Shown here: piece after piece, positions 1-7,105 of the stretch | Layout: each line of letters starts with the position of its first letter | Numbering within the stretch: position 1 is the first letter of the stretch | Source: Clostridiales bacterium | GTDB lineage: Bacteria; Bacillota; Clostridia; Lachnospirales; Lachnospiraceae | Direction of reading: 5' to 3' | Assembly (NCBI GenBank): GCA_018369015.1 | Contig: JAGZDD010000073.1 | Location: 1 to 17,669, forward strand | DNA length: 17,669 nt | Position numbers and translations under genes: made by a program | Notes under the pieces: model-generated | The model's database searches: none | Seen by the model: the letters and a program-made list of their open reading frames with translations, nothing else | What the model was told of the DNA's origin: nothing

Positions 1-84
1 CCCCGCAAAAACCGCCTCCCAGCGAATCCCCCGTTTAAGGCTTTCCACAACCGCCCTCTGGTCATCCACTAACAGTATATTCAT
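1..84 (-). CDS. Response regulator, N-terminal fragment (cut by window edge)
   Basis: The first 28 codons of a gene that continues past the left edge read MNILLVDDQRAVVESLKRGI and onward. A short hydrophobic beta strand followed by a paired Asp (D7, D8) is the typical start of a receiver (CheY-like) domain, where these acids bind Mg2+ next to the phosphorylated Asp. The ATG at 84-82 is preceded by GGAGGGG with good spacing. The start lies inside the 3' end of the kinase gene (23-nt overlap), so the two are translationally coupled partners. Partners of YesM-type kinases usually carry a C-terminal AraC-type HTH (YesN type). That part lies outside the window, so the output domain is inferred. 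Confidence 0.85.
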   Translation of the reverse strand, partial: MNILLVDDQRAVVESLKRGIRWEAVFAG

Positions 85-1807
85 TCCTTATCCCCTCCGG
101 TAAAATCAGCTCGCTTTGGGCGCCGTCCATATTATCAAACATGTATTCTGCGCGGTTCCCATACAACAGGCGGCAGCGTTTTTTTATATTGTTAATCCCT
201 ATGCTGCGGTTCCCTCCCCCATCTTCATTAATTTCATTTAAAATTTTTTCAGGATAGCCCTGGCCGTTATCAGATATAATCAAATCCAGGAAACGGCTTT
301 CCTCTGCCAGAAGTATCTGAGCCAAAACTTCTATTTTCAGCGGCATGTTCCCATCTCCCAGCTTTGCGTACTTCACGCTGTTTTCCACAAACGTCTGGAT
401 ACACAAAACCGGCACTTGCCATGCCAGAGCTTCTTTACACACATCAAAGCTACAAGACACCGGACGCCCGGTCACATGCTTTTGAAGCTCAATATAGTTT
501 TTGACAAACTCAATTTCAGACGATAAAGGCACAGTTTCCCTGTCCATCTGTAAAAGATAGCGTATATGGCTGGATAAATTCAGTATCATCTCCTGCATTT
601 TATCTGTATCTTTTTCCAGGGCCAAAGCGTTGAGTGTTTTTAGTCCGTTCAGGTAAAAATGGGGCTTTAGCTGAAGCTGCAAATACTGTATCTGCGCCCT
701 TTCTTTCCCCACAGCCTCCCTGACGGTCCTTTTCTGCTGTTCCTTAAGCGCCAGAAGCATCGCCTGGAGCGTGTCGTTAATCTGGCGTATTTCCATAAAA
801 CGTGTGTCCATAGGCGAAACCTTCTGTGTCCTTCCCTCCCGTATTGCGTCCATATTGCAGGTAAGCTGCCGAAGAGGCCCGATAACATGCCTTTTCATGT
901 AAAAATACAGCAGGCCTACCCCTGCGGCGGACAGGGCGGTCACAACGAGAAGGAACACCTGCCAGGCGGTCATCATCTGCCAGAAATTGGCGCGAAAGGC
1001 GCTGAAAATCCATAAATCTGTATTTTCGATTCTCTCCCCATAGACATAATAATGATTTATTTTTTGTGAAAATATTTTCGTCCGGCCCGAGATTTTACCA
1101 GGCAGCCCTAATTCTTTGGCCATTTCTTTATTTTTAAAGATAACGCCGTCCTCCATCACTATAAGCTCAGGATCAAGCAAAGAGCTTTCCAGCAGGGTAT
1201 TTTCCGCAGTTCCCATGCTGTAAATCCCATACAGCGCCGCGCTCCCTTTACGGCAGCAGACGGCTATACAGGCCTGATCCTGGCCATAAAGCACGACGGC
1301 CCATTTACCCGGCAAAGACGTTTGCTTCTGGAATCCTTCCCGGACATTGACATCGGATAAAAGAGCTTGTTTCAAAAGCACAGACTGCTCCGGTTTTATA
1401 ACATCCGTATTAATGTTATACAATGCTTTTTCTCCATTCCCGTAAAATAAATAAAATCCGTGGAAATTTTCCTCAATCGCCATTGTCTGTTTCAGGCTCT
1501 CCCGCAGTTCGTAGGCACAGCTATATTCCTCAGATTCCGTCGCCGTCCTGCTAAGAGCCTCAAAATTGGAGTCAAAAGCATAGACATCATAAATCAGTTT
1601 GCCTACTTTATCCATCGCTTCCTCCGTCCTGCCTGCCAGATCATGCACAAGAGCCTGCTCATTCCCCAGAATTTCCCGACGTCTCTCATCGAGCAAATAC
1701 CAGTCCATGAAGCCAAGAAGCAGAAGAAGGCTTAAGTAGCCCACCATCATCACCGTAAGAATCGTACGGTTCAGGTTATAGATATGTTCTTTTCTCTTTT
1801 TTTTCAT
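62..1807 (-). CDS. YesM-like sensor histidine kinase
   Basis: A membrane sensor kinase of 581 residues that would phosphorylate the regulator overlapping its 3' end. A transmembrane helix lies at about 14-34, followed by an extracytoplasmic sensor region of about 245 residues, a second helix at about 283-304, a HAMP-like linker (about 305-356) and a His_kinase/HATPase_c module. The phospho-acceptor is probably H383 in LKPHFYLNGL. The ATP site is seen as VENSVKY (N-box, 474-480), DNGQG (513-517) and SIGINN (535-540). The usual YesM/LytS motif is NPHFLYN, so this protein carries KP and a swapped YL, as I recall for one subgroup of clostridial kinases. GGGAG lies 5 nt before the ATG. It starts 21 nt after the rhamnosidase stop, so it is in the same operon. 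The ligand is unknown; a rhamnoside-derived signal is inferred from context only. Confidence 0.92.
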   Translation of the reverse strand: MKKKRKEHIYNLNRTILTVMMVGYLSLLLLLGFMDWYLLDERRREILGNEQALVHDLAGRTEEAMDKVGKLIYDVYAFDSNFEALSRTATESEEYSCAYELRESLKQTMAIEENFHGFYLFYGNGEKALYNINTDVIKPEQSVLLKQALLSDVNVREGFQKQTSLPGKWAVVLYGQDQACIAVCCRKGSAALYGIYSMGTAENTLLESSLLDPELIVMEDGVIFKNKEMAKELGLPGKISGRTKIFSQKINHYYVYGERIENTDLWIFSAFRANFWQMMTAWQVFLLVVTALSAAGVGLLYFYMKRHVIGPLRQLTCNMDAIREGRTQKVSPMDTRFMEIRQINDTLQAMLLALKEQQKRTVREAVGKERAQIQYLQLQLKPHFYLNGLKTLNALALEKDTDKMQEMILNLSSHIRYLLQMDRETVPLSSEIEFVKNYIELQKHVTGRPVSCSFDVCKEALAWQVPVLCIQTFVENSVKYAKLGDGNMPLKIEVLAQILLAEESRFLDLIISDNGQGYPEKILNEINEDGGGNRSIGINNIKKRCRLLYGNRAEYMFDNMDGAQSELILPEGIRNEYTVSG

Positions 1808-1828
1808 ATGAACTCCCTGCCGGGCATG

Positions 1829-3787
1829 TTACAAAACCGCCGTTTCTTCTTTCCCGGGTTTTAGCGGGATACGCCGGGAACCCGCGCACAATGTTCCGCC
1901 GGGAACCGTGGCCGTCACCCACACCCTCCCCACTTTAGCCGTTACCGATACGAATCCCCCAGGCACAGGCACTTTTCCAGAAAATTCTTTCATATTCCCC
2001 ATTCTTGGCCGCACTTCAAAAGTATTATAGCCGATCCCCGTATTTTCTACGCCAAGCCTGTAATTGCCGAGAAGATAAATAGGGCTGGCTCCCCACGCGT
2101 GGCAGAGTGATTTTTCATAGGGATTCCCATACATGGCATAATGCGCCGCCCCCTGCTCTTTGGGGTCATATGCCTCGTACAAAGTTGTCGCGCCTGTTTC
2201 CAGCATACTTCCATAATAATTGCGGATAGATTCTTCTAACAGCGTTTCATTGCCCTCCTGGCAATGTACCTGGTTCTCATAAAATTTAAAATACGGCGTT
2301 GTAATCTCAGGCACCCTGGGATTTAATATGACGTTTTTATAAATGCCCTCCTTTTGCTGACGGCTGCACGGCAAAAATAAATAAGCCAGGATGTTGCTTT
2401 GCCGGGTCACATTTTTCCTTCCAGATTCATAGCTGTCAATAAAAGCCTTCTTCTCCCTGTCATAAAATTTTTCAAAAACCGCAGCCTGAAGGCGCTGCGC
2501 CTCCCTTCCACTGTTCCTGTCGCTATTGTTAAGCACACGGCAAATCCGGGAATAGCACTCAAGGGCTTTGGCATAAAGTATTTGCTCCGCGCATAAGGCC
2601 CCGGTCTTATCCATGGGCGCCCAGTCAATAAATACCCAGTCTCCCGGCCTGCCTCTCATAAATCCATCATCATCGGCGCGGCTGCGGCAAAATTCCATCA
2701 TTTCATGCAGCACAGCGCTGATCTGGACAAGAAATTTCCGGTCTCCATAAGTCCGGTAATACTCGTATAAGCTGATGACCCACAAAAAGCTGTAATCCAT
2801 AATCGTATTAATATGCATACGCACCGGGCTTTTCCCGCCCAGAGCAATCAGCGTCCTTTTCTCAATATCCGGGTCAAAAAACAGGTACCGGTTCACAAAA
2901 AGGCTCTGGTAGGCATCCCCCGCCCACACCCATCGGTCCCGCTTTATCCCGTCAAGGAAAAATTCCCTGCAATTTAAGTGGAAGGTATAAGCCGCAGTCT
3001 CCCATACTTTATTAATTATTTCTTCATTACACGAAAAGCTTCCCCTTCGTGAAAGGCCAAGGTACTCATACTCCGCCCGAACCGAAGCCTCGCCGCTGCT
3101 TACGAAAATATATCTGAAAGCACAAGGCGGATATTTAAGGCATCCGCCAGATGGTTCCTGTTCAAAATGGATCACGCTCCACCGGGCATCCAAAGCCTCT
3201 TCCCTGGATTCCCCAAACTGTACGCGTATCTTTCGCTCTGGAAGCCCGGTTATTGTTGTACCCGCAAAGGTTTCATGGCCAAAATCAAATAAAACGCCAT
3301 CAAAAATCTTTTCTCTTTTTCCCCAGTTTTCAGGCCTGTATGAAAAAGGAAAAATCTCCGGTGTTTTTTGGGGGCTGTCAAAGTAAGCATACGTTCCCAC
3401 AGCTTCCCAGCAGCCTGTCAGGTCATCCGCTTCCCAATTTTCATCGCTTTCAATAGCACCGCTTACATATACACATGGAAATGTCTTAATATTAGCTACC
3501 CTGATACAAATTTGCGTATCTCCAGGTTCAAGGCAAATTTCCTTTTGCCCACCATACTTTTTCATTCTCTGCGGATCCTCACCGACCGTCACAGAAATAT
3601 CGCCGCAGGCCCTAATACGCATGATCCCGCCCTGCGTTGCTGTACGGCGCCTGAAACACACCACAGGCTCCGGTGTGTAAAGCTTCCAGACCGGCGGCTC
3701 AGGATAACCGTACTGCTGTCTTCTGTTGTGTACTAATAAATTATGGTAAATCTCAAAATCTCCAAATTTCCAAATCCACTGACCCAT
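1829..3787 (-). CDS. GH78-type alpha-L-rhamnosidase (six-hairpin glycosidase)
   Basis: The predicted protein has 652 residues and no signal peptide, so it is likely cytoplasmic and would act on imported rhamnosides or oligosaccharides. A beta-rich N-terminal part (about 1-250) precedes an (alpha/alpha)6 barrel (about 250-590) and a C-terminal beta domain. The GH78 signature is seen as DGIKRDRWVWAGD at 279-291. D279, D284 and D291 keep the spacing of the D-x4-E-x6-D motif of known GH78 enzymes, but the expected general acid Glu is Asp (D284). The general base candidate is E538 in ATTLYEAYD, and SLCHAWGASP (560-569) is another family motif. The reading frame stays open to 3841, but I chose the ATG at 3787-3785 because AGGAGG sits 7 nt before it and the barrel-associated sequence starts there. 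It is the first gene of the operon with the kinase and regulator. The substrate is not proven. Confidence 0.88.
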   Translation of the reverse strand: MGQWIWKFGDFEIYHNLLVHNRRQQYGYPEPPVWKLYTPEPVVCFRRRTATQGGIMRIRACGDISVTVGEDPQRMKKYGGQKEICLEPGDTQICIRVANIKTFPCVYVSGAIESDENWEADDLTGCWEAVGTYAYFDSPQKTPEIFPFSYRPENWGKREKIFDGVLFDFGHETFAGTTITGLPERKIRVQFGESREEALDARWSVIHFEQEPSGGCLKYPPCAFRYIFVSSGEASVRAEYEYLGLSRRGSFSCNEEIINKVWETAAYTFHLNCREFFLDGIKRDRWVWAGDAYQSLFVNRYLFFDPDIEKRTLIALGGKSPVRMHINTIMDYSFLWVISLYEYYRTYGDRKFLVQISAVLHEMMEFCRSRADDDGFMRGRPGDWVFIDWAPMDKTGALCAEQILYAKALECYSRICRVLNNSDRNSGREAQRLQAAVFEKFYDREKKAFIDSYESGRKNVTRQSNILAYLFLPCSRQQKEGIYKNVILNPRVPEITTPYFKFYENQVHCQEGNETLLEESIRNYYGSMLETGATTLYEAYDPKEQGAAHYAMYGNPYEKSLCHAWGASPIYLLGNYRLGVENTGIGYNTFEVRPRMGNMKEFSGKVPVPGGFVSVTAKVGRVWVTATVPGGTLCAGSRRIPLKPGKEETAVL

Positions 3788-4058
3788 AAAAACTCCTCCT
3801 CTTATCGGCGCACGCACTGCAAAAGCAGCCGGCGGTGCCATGATTTTTTATCGCCTGAAAATGCCGGAACCAAAAGGCTTTTATCCCATAGCTCCACGGA
3901 TTCCTGCCCACCGATGCCCTACTGGCATCATAAAAATACCATATCACAATAGGATAAAAGCCTTCTGCAATTTTTATGACATATATTGAAAGTTTTGTGA
4001 CATCTTTGTAAAAAGAGTTTGGCTCGTGGAACTTGGGTGCCGCCGCGCGGGGCTTTAG
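3788..4058 (-). promoter_or_regulatory. Upstream/leader region of the rhamnosidase operon
   Basis: This 271-bp gap has no convincing gene. It holds the rhamnosidase ribosome binding site (AGGAGG, complement of 3795-3800). It also has a perfect 13-bp inverted repeat, AAGGCTTTTATCC (3874-3886) and its complement (3952-3964), 65 nt apart, and inside that a 6-bp hairpin GATGCC-CTACT-GGCATC (3913-3929). I found no clear -35/-10 pair, which would fit an activator-dependent promoter for an AraC-type regulator. The ORFs on either strand here have no ribosome binding site and no family features. Confidence 0.5.
3874..3964. repeat. Long-range inverted repeat with nested hairpin
   Basis: The arms AAGGCTTTTATCC (3874-3886) and GGATAAAAGCCTT (3952-3964) are perfect complements. 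In the minus-strand RNA the stem can extend by a G-U and an A-U pair. The spacer contains GATGCC/GGCATC (3913-3918, 3924-3929). It may be a structured leader or a regulator site; no U-run follows, so it is not a simple terminator. Confidence 0.65.
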
Positions 4059-4742
4059 CTATACAGTTCGATTGTGAGCGGGTGTGTTCCGGCACAGCAG
4101 CAGCTTTTTAAGTTCCTCCACACTCCCCAAAACTTCTATTGCCCCGGCGTTTTCGAGTTCTTCCCTGCCGCCATAGCCAAAAGCTGCGCCAACGCAGTCA
4201 ATCCCAGCCTCCTTTGCGCCCTCCACATCATGGAAACGGTCTCCGATCATCAGAGCCTCTTTCCGGTCAGCAATTTTCAACGCTTCAATCACAGCTTCAA
4301 TGACTTCGCTTTTCTTTGTCCTTCGTCCGTCCAGGAAGCTGCCAGTCACATTGTCAAAATAATCCCTCAGATGGAAATGCTCTAAAATCCTCTCAACAAA
4401 CACCGTCGGCTTCGATGAAGCAATAGCCAGCACATAGCCTGAATCCTTCAAAACCTTAAGCATTTGTTCGACACCGTCATAAACCTTATTTTCAAAAATC
4501 CCTGTATCGGCAAAACGCTCCCGATACTTAAGCACCGCTGTCTCCGCCTTTTCACTGTCAAAACCATAAAAATCCATAAAAGACGCCTTTAGGGGCGGGC
4601 CGATAAACTTTTTAAGCTTTTCTAAAGGCTCGTCCATAATGCCAAAAGCATTGAGGGCATATTGAACACTTTTGGTAATCCCCTCAAATGGGTCGGTTAA
4701 AGTTCCGTCCAAATCAAATAAAAGATATTTATACTTTTTCAT
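4059..4742 (-). CDS. HAD-superfamily phosphatase (Gph/5'-nucleotidase-like)
   Basis: A 227-residue soluble haloacid-dehalogenase-type hydrolase. Motif I is DLDGTLTDP (D10 nucleophile, D12 acid/base). The helical C1 cap follows (about 18-90). Motif II is ASSKP (108-112), motif III K is within RTKKSEV (141-147), and motif IV is GDRFHDVEGA (167-176; D168 and D172 bind Mg2+). The pattern FDLDGTLTDPFEGITKS with GSFLDGRRTKKSE resembles phosphoglycolate-phosphatase-like and bacterial 5'-nucleotidase-like members; the exact phosphorylated substrate is unknown. The frame is open to 4847, but the ATG at 4742 begins the conserved core and has AAGGAG before it. It overlaps the 3' end of the MBL gene by 14 nt, so the two are translationally coupled. 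No strong terminator follows. Confidence 0.9.
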   Translation of the reverse strand: MKKYKYLLFDLDGTLTDPFEGITKSVQYALNAFGIMDEPLEKLKKFIGPPLKASFMDFYGFDSEKAETAVLKYRERFADTGIFENKVYDGVEQMLKVLKDSGYVLAIASSKPTVFVERILEHFHLRDYFDNVTGSFLDGRRTKKSEVIEAVIEALKIADRKEALMIGDRFHDVEGAKEAGIDCVGAAFGYGGREELENAGAIEVLGSVEELKKLLLCRNTPAHNRTV

Positions 4743-5466
4743 TCTCTGTCTCCTTAATTTTCTCCATAAAACCATCGTAACAAAAACCAGCGGCTTCGCA
4801 GCGGTACAGGCGGCATGGCATTTCCCAGGGCGGTGTCTTTGGCTCAAGATATCCGGCGGCTAAATCACCGGCGCCCTTGATCAGTTCCGGAATAATGTCT
4901 TTTGTCACCGGACATGTGCCGTGGGAAGGCCAAATATAATCAAAACTGCCGGACAATTTTTTTAACTTTTCCAGGCTGGCTCTGAAAGCCGGAAGATTTC
5001 TCCCGCCCCCAAATAAGAAAATATTTCCATCCTGAATCGTATCGCCGCTGATAAGCATACGCTTCTCCCTCTCCAGCAGCATAATACTTCCCGGAGTATG
5101 CCCGGGAGTAAGTATCACCTCAAATTTCCACCTTCCAAGATCAATCACATCCCCTTCCCACAGAGGATGAATGTTATTCTCTGGATTCGTTTTTTTATTA
5201 TGGTTGACATAATAATCCATTTCCGCAGGATGCATATAAATTGCATCAAAGTCCAAATTACCCCCTGTATGGTCGCCGTCCGTATGGGTATTTACAACAA
5301 ACACAGGAAGGCTTGTCAGCTCTGGCAATATCTGTTTTAGAGGCAATGTGCCAAAACCCGTATCTACAAGCATTGCCCGGTCCTGTCCTTCTAAAAGGAA
5401 CATACGCACGCCATTTTCCTCAATGCGCCAAAAATGCTCCGAAATCTTAATAACTTCCCCAGCCAC
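4729..5466 (-). CDS. MBL-fold metallo-hydrolase
   Basis: A 245-residue metallo-beta-lactamase-fold hydrolase, probably cytoplasmic. The metal-binding motif is THTDGDHTGG (60-69). H61, D65 and H66 fit H-x-H-x-D-H, but the second His is replaced by D63. Further ligands are H123 in PGHTPGS (121-127), D142 in SGD and H182 in PSHG. Such MBL proteins include thioesterases, glyoxalase-II-like enzymes and lactonases; the sequence does not separate these. The start is GTG (5466-5464) with AAAGGAG about 7 nt upstream, and the following MAGEVIKISEHFWRI fits the family's N-terminal strand. It is the first gene of a two-gene unit with the HAD phosphatase, after a cluster of palindromes. Confidence 0.9.
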   Translation of the reverse strand: MAGEVIKISEHFWRIEENGVRMFLLEGQDRAMLVDTGFGTLPLKQILPELTSLPVFVVNTHTDGDHTGGNLDFDAIYMHPAEMDYYVNHNKKTNPENNIHPLWEGDVIDLGRWKFEVILTPGHTPGSIMLLEREKRMLISGDTIQDGNIFLFGGGRNLPAFRASLEKLKKLSGSFDYIWPSHGTCPVTKDIIPELIKGAGDLAAGYLEPKTPPWEMPCRLYRCEAAGFCYDGFMEKIKETENEKV

Positions 5467-5486
5467 AAAATCTCTCCTTTCATCGC

Positions 5487-5618
5487 GTACTATGTTCCCA
5501 AGCGTCCATAGTACAGCTTATGCGCTAATGCATAATGCGTACTTTCGCGCAGCGGAACGCTCGCTTCGCTCGCCGCGCGAAAGACGCGGTACAATGTCCA
5601 TTACATGGACATTGTACC
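5487..5618. repeat. Cluster of palindromes upstream of the MBL gene
   Basis: Four inverted repeats lie almost end to end. These are GTACTATG/CATAGTAC (5487-5494, 5507-5514); AGTAC..TTATGC/GCATAA..GTACT (5510-5543, 3x3 internal loop); CTTTCGCGC/GCGCGAAAG (5542-5550, 5575-5583) with an inner CGCTCGCTTCGCTCGC stretch; and GGTACAATGTCCAT/ATGGACATTGTACC (5588-5601, 5605-5618; 14-bp arms, 3-nt loop). Neighbouring hairpins share bases, so alternative folds are possible. The GC-rich core stands out from the AT-rich surroundings and looks like a dispersed intergenic repeat (REP/MITE-like). I saw no transposase and no clear target-site duplication. Confidence 0.7.
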
Positions 5619-5644
5619 ATAAATACAACAATAAAATAAAGAGC

Positions 5645-5686
5645 AAAGCCCTGCCTTGATATTTAAAGAAATCAAGACAGGACTTT
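5645..5686 (-). terminator. Intrinsic terminator of the sugar operon
   Basis: Read on the minus strand, AAAGTCCTGTCTTGAT (complement of 5671-5686) pairs with ATCAAGGCAGGGCTTT (complement of 5645-5660). This gives a 16-bp stem including two G-U pairs, with a 10-nt loop, followed by a U-rich stretch (GCTCTTTATTTTATTG). The G-U pairs form only in the minus-strand RNA, which supports termination after the isomerase gene at 5724. Confidence 0.8.
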
Positions 5687-5723
5687 ACCCTTGCGAAAGA
5701 AGGTTATCGAAAATAAGAAATAA

Positions 5724-7070
5724 TCATAATTCTACGACTGGAATGTTTAACAGCTTTGCAAGCATGATCAGCCGGTCTGCCACATCCTCCCAAACTAAAC
5801 TGTAATGGTGGCTCATGCCTTCATCGGCAATTCTGTGAATTAATTCGAGTACCGGAGTTTTGACTTTAACGTTAACCATTGTTCCCCGGGTGCATCTTTT
5901 AGTCGGAACAGCTTCTCCCCGAAGGACAAAAAGGCGGTAGGCGCCATTGATATTTGAAAATCGGGCGGCAGTAACCGGGCCGGCTTTTAAAGAACACCAA
6001 AAAGCCGTTCCCTGGCCTGCCAGGGGATGATTACACATAACCACGCCGTCCGCAGTATTGTGCAGGCTTGGCGCTCCATTGCCACAATGCCAAAATGTTA
6101 CTAAATTTTCTTTTTCATCAATGTCAATTAAATCTGTAATAAAGGTGGCCGCTCCCGTCAGCAAATTTTGTACAGCCGCAGCTAAGCCTGCGTCTATATC
6201 TCCCTCACAGCTAATAAACAATCCCTCATCGATCAGACGGCCCAGCACCGCACAGGGTGTTGTATGTAAATTGCCCATTTCCGGCCAGCATTTGATAGCG
6301 GCATAATCATATCCCTGCTGCGGCATAAGCCTTTTTAAAGAAAGATATAGCCGGGCATGATTTTCCAGATATTCTTTTGGAACAGCAGCCGTATCCCACA
6401 TTTTTCGTACCCGTTCCATCTCTGCTCCTACCAGTTCTTGGGGCAGTGCCGCCATATCGTCAAAAACCACTTTTAAATCGGTTTCTTCTATATTAATTCC
6501 AAAGGTTTTCCGAATAAGGATCTCATCAAAAGAGCAATTATAAAATGCCGTAGGTCGATAGCCAAAAAGCCCATAAGTAAGTCCATGAAGCTTTTTAACA
6601 ATACTATACACATGAACAAGATCAGACAATTCCTTACCAATCCGGGCTTCCTCTTTATTTCCGTAAATAATATGATACCTCGCTCCAATCCGGTTAAGCG
6701 CAGCACCGTTCATTGTTGCACTGCACAAGGCATTGGCATACAGCCTGTCCTGACGCACCCACCGTTCCTCTCTGGGTGCCCACAAAATCACCGGCACATG
6801 AAGCGCATCGGCCAGGCCACAGGAAATATCATCCCCAGTAAAAGCACCATATACCTGTATAACTAAATCAACCGCATTTCCTTTGAAAAAACAAATACAT
6901 TCTTCCATATCATCTTTTGTACATAAAAGCTTTTCAAACCGGAAAACATGGCAGTCTTGTAAATTTTCCTCAATCCAATGACCATATTCCCTAAATCTTT
7001 TTTCAGGAAGTTCCCGGGGCCACCTTCCTGACAGCGTAATAATACATCCGATATTTAATGTTTTATTCAT
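5724..7070 (-). CDS. L-fucose/L-arabinose isomerase-fold protein (aldose-ketose isomerase)
   Basis: A 448-residue protein that probably interconverts an aldose and a ketose with a divalent metal. Family marks include GRWPRELP (15-22) near the N-terminus, KCWPEMGN (260-267), SCEGDIDAGL (287-296) and a C-terminal MSHHYSLVW (419-427). By comparison with FucI/AraA, E264, E289 or D291 and a His of HH421-422 are candidate metal/catalytic residues. It is shorter than E. coli FucI (about 590) and lies near the AraA length class, so the exact sugar cannot be assigned. The FWHCG segment (326-330) and conserved Cys are notable. It is the last gene of the operon, 35 nt after the aldolase and before the terminator at 5645-5686. 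The ribosome binding site (GAAGG) is weaker than in neighbouring genes. A non-fucose substrate is quite possible. Confidence 0.82.
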   Translation of the reverse strand: MNKTLNIGCIITLSGRWPRELPEKRFREYGHWIEENLQDCHVFRFEKLLCTKDDMEECICFFKGNAVDLVIQVYGAFTGDDISCGLADALHVPVILWAPREERWVRQDRLYANALCSATMNGAALNRIGARYHIIYGNKEEARIGKELSDLVHVYSIVKKLHGLTYGLFGYRPTAFYNCSFDEILIRKTFGINIEETDLKVVFDDMAALPQELVGAEMERVRKMWDTAAVPKEYLENHARLYLSLKRLMPQQGYDYAAIKCWPEMGNLHTTPCAVLGRLIDEGLFISCEGDIDAGLAAAVQNLLTGAATFITDLIDIDEKENLVTFWHCGNGAPSLHNTADGVVMCNHPLAGQGTAFWCSLKAGPVTAARFSNINGAYRLFVLRGEAVPTKRCTRGTMVNVKVKTPVLELIHRIADEGMSHHYSLVWEDVADRLIMLAKLLNIPVVEL

Positions 7071-7105
7071 AAACTATTGACCTTCTTCTTTATAAATTAT
7101 ACTTT

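Noticed and set aside
3151..3736. Two overlapping plus-strand frames of 101 and 122 codons
   Set aside because: Both are antisense to the rhamnosidase N-terminal domain and show no domain or start signal.
3788..3841. N-terminal extension of the rhamnosidase by 18 residues (start at 3841)
   Set aside because: It has no ribosome binding site, whereas AGGAGG is correctly placed for the ATG at 3787; the added residues (PPAAFAVRAPIRGG) look non-coding.
3743..3952. Short frames on both strands upstream of the rhamnosidase
   Set aside because: They have no ribosome binding site, an unlikely composition, and span the inverted repeats and leader.
4015..4058. Terminator after the HAD phosphatase gene
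   Set aside because: Only a 3-bp stem before TTTTT and a GC-rich stretch that does not fold into a good hairpin; the evidence is too weak.
4743..4847. N-terminal extension of the HAD phosphatase
   Set aside because: It lies inside the MBL gene in another frame, lacks a ribosome binding site, and the conserved HAD start MKKYKYLLFDLDGT is at 4742.
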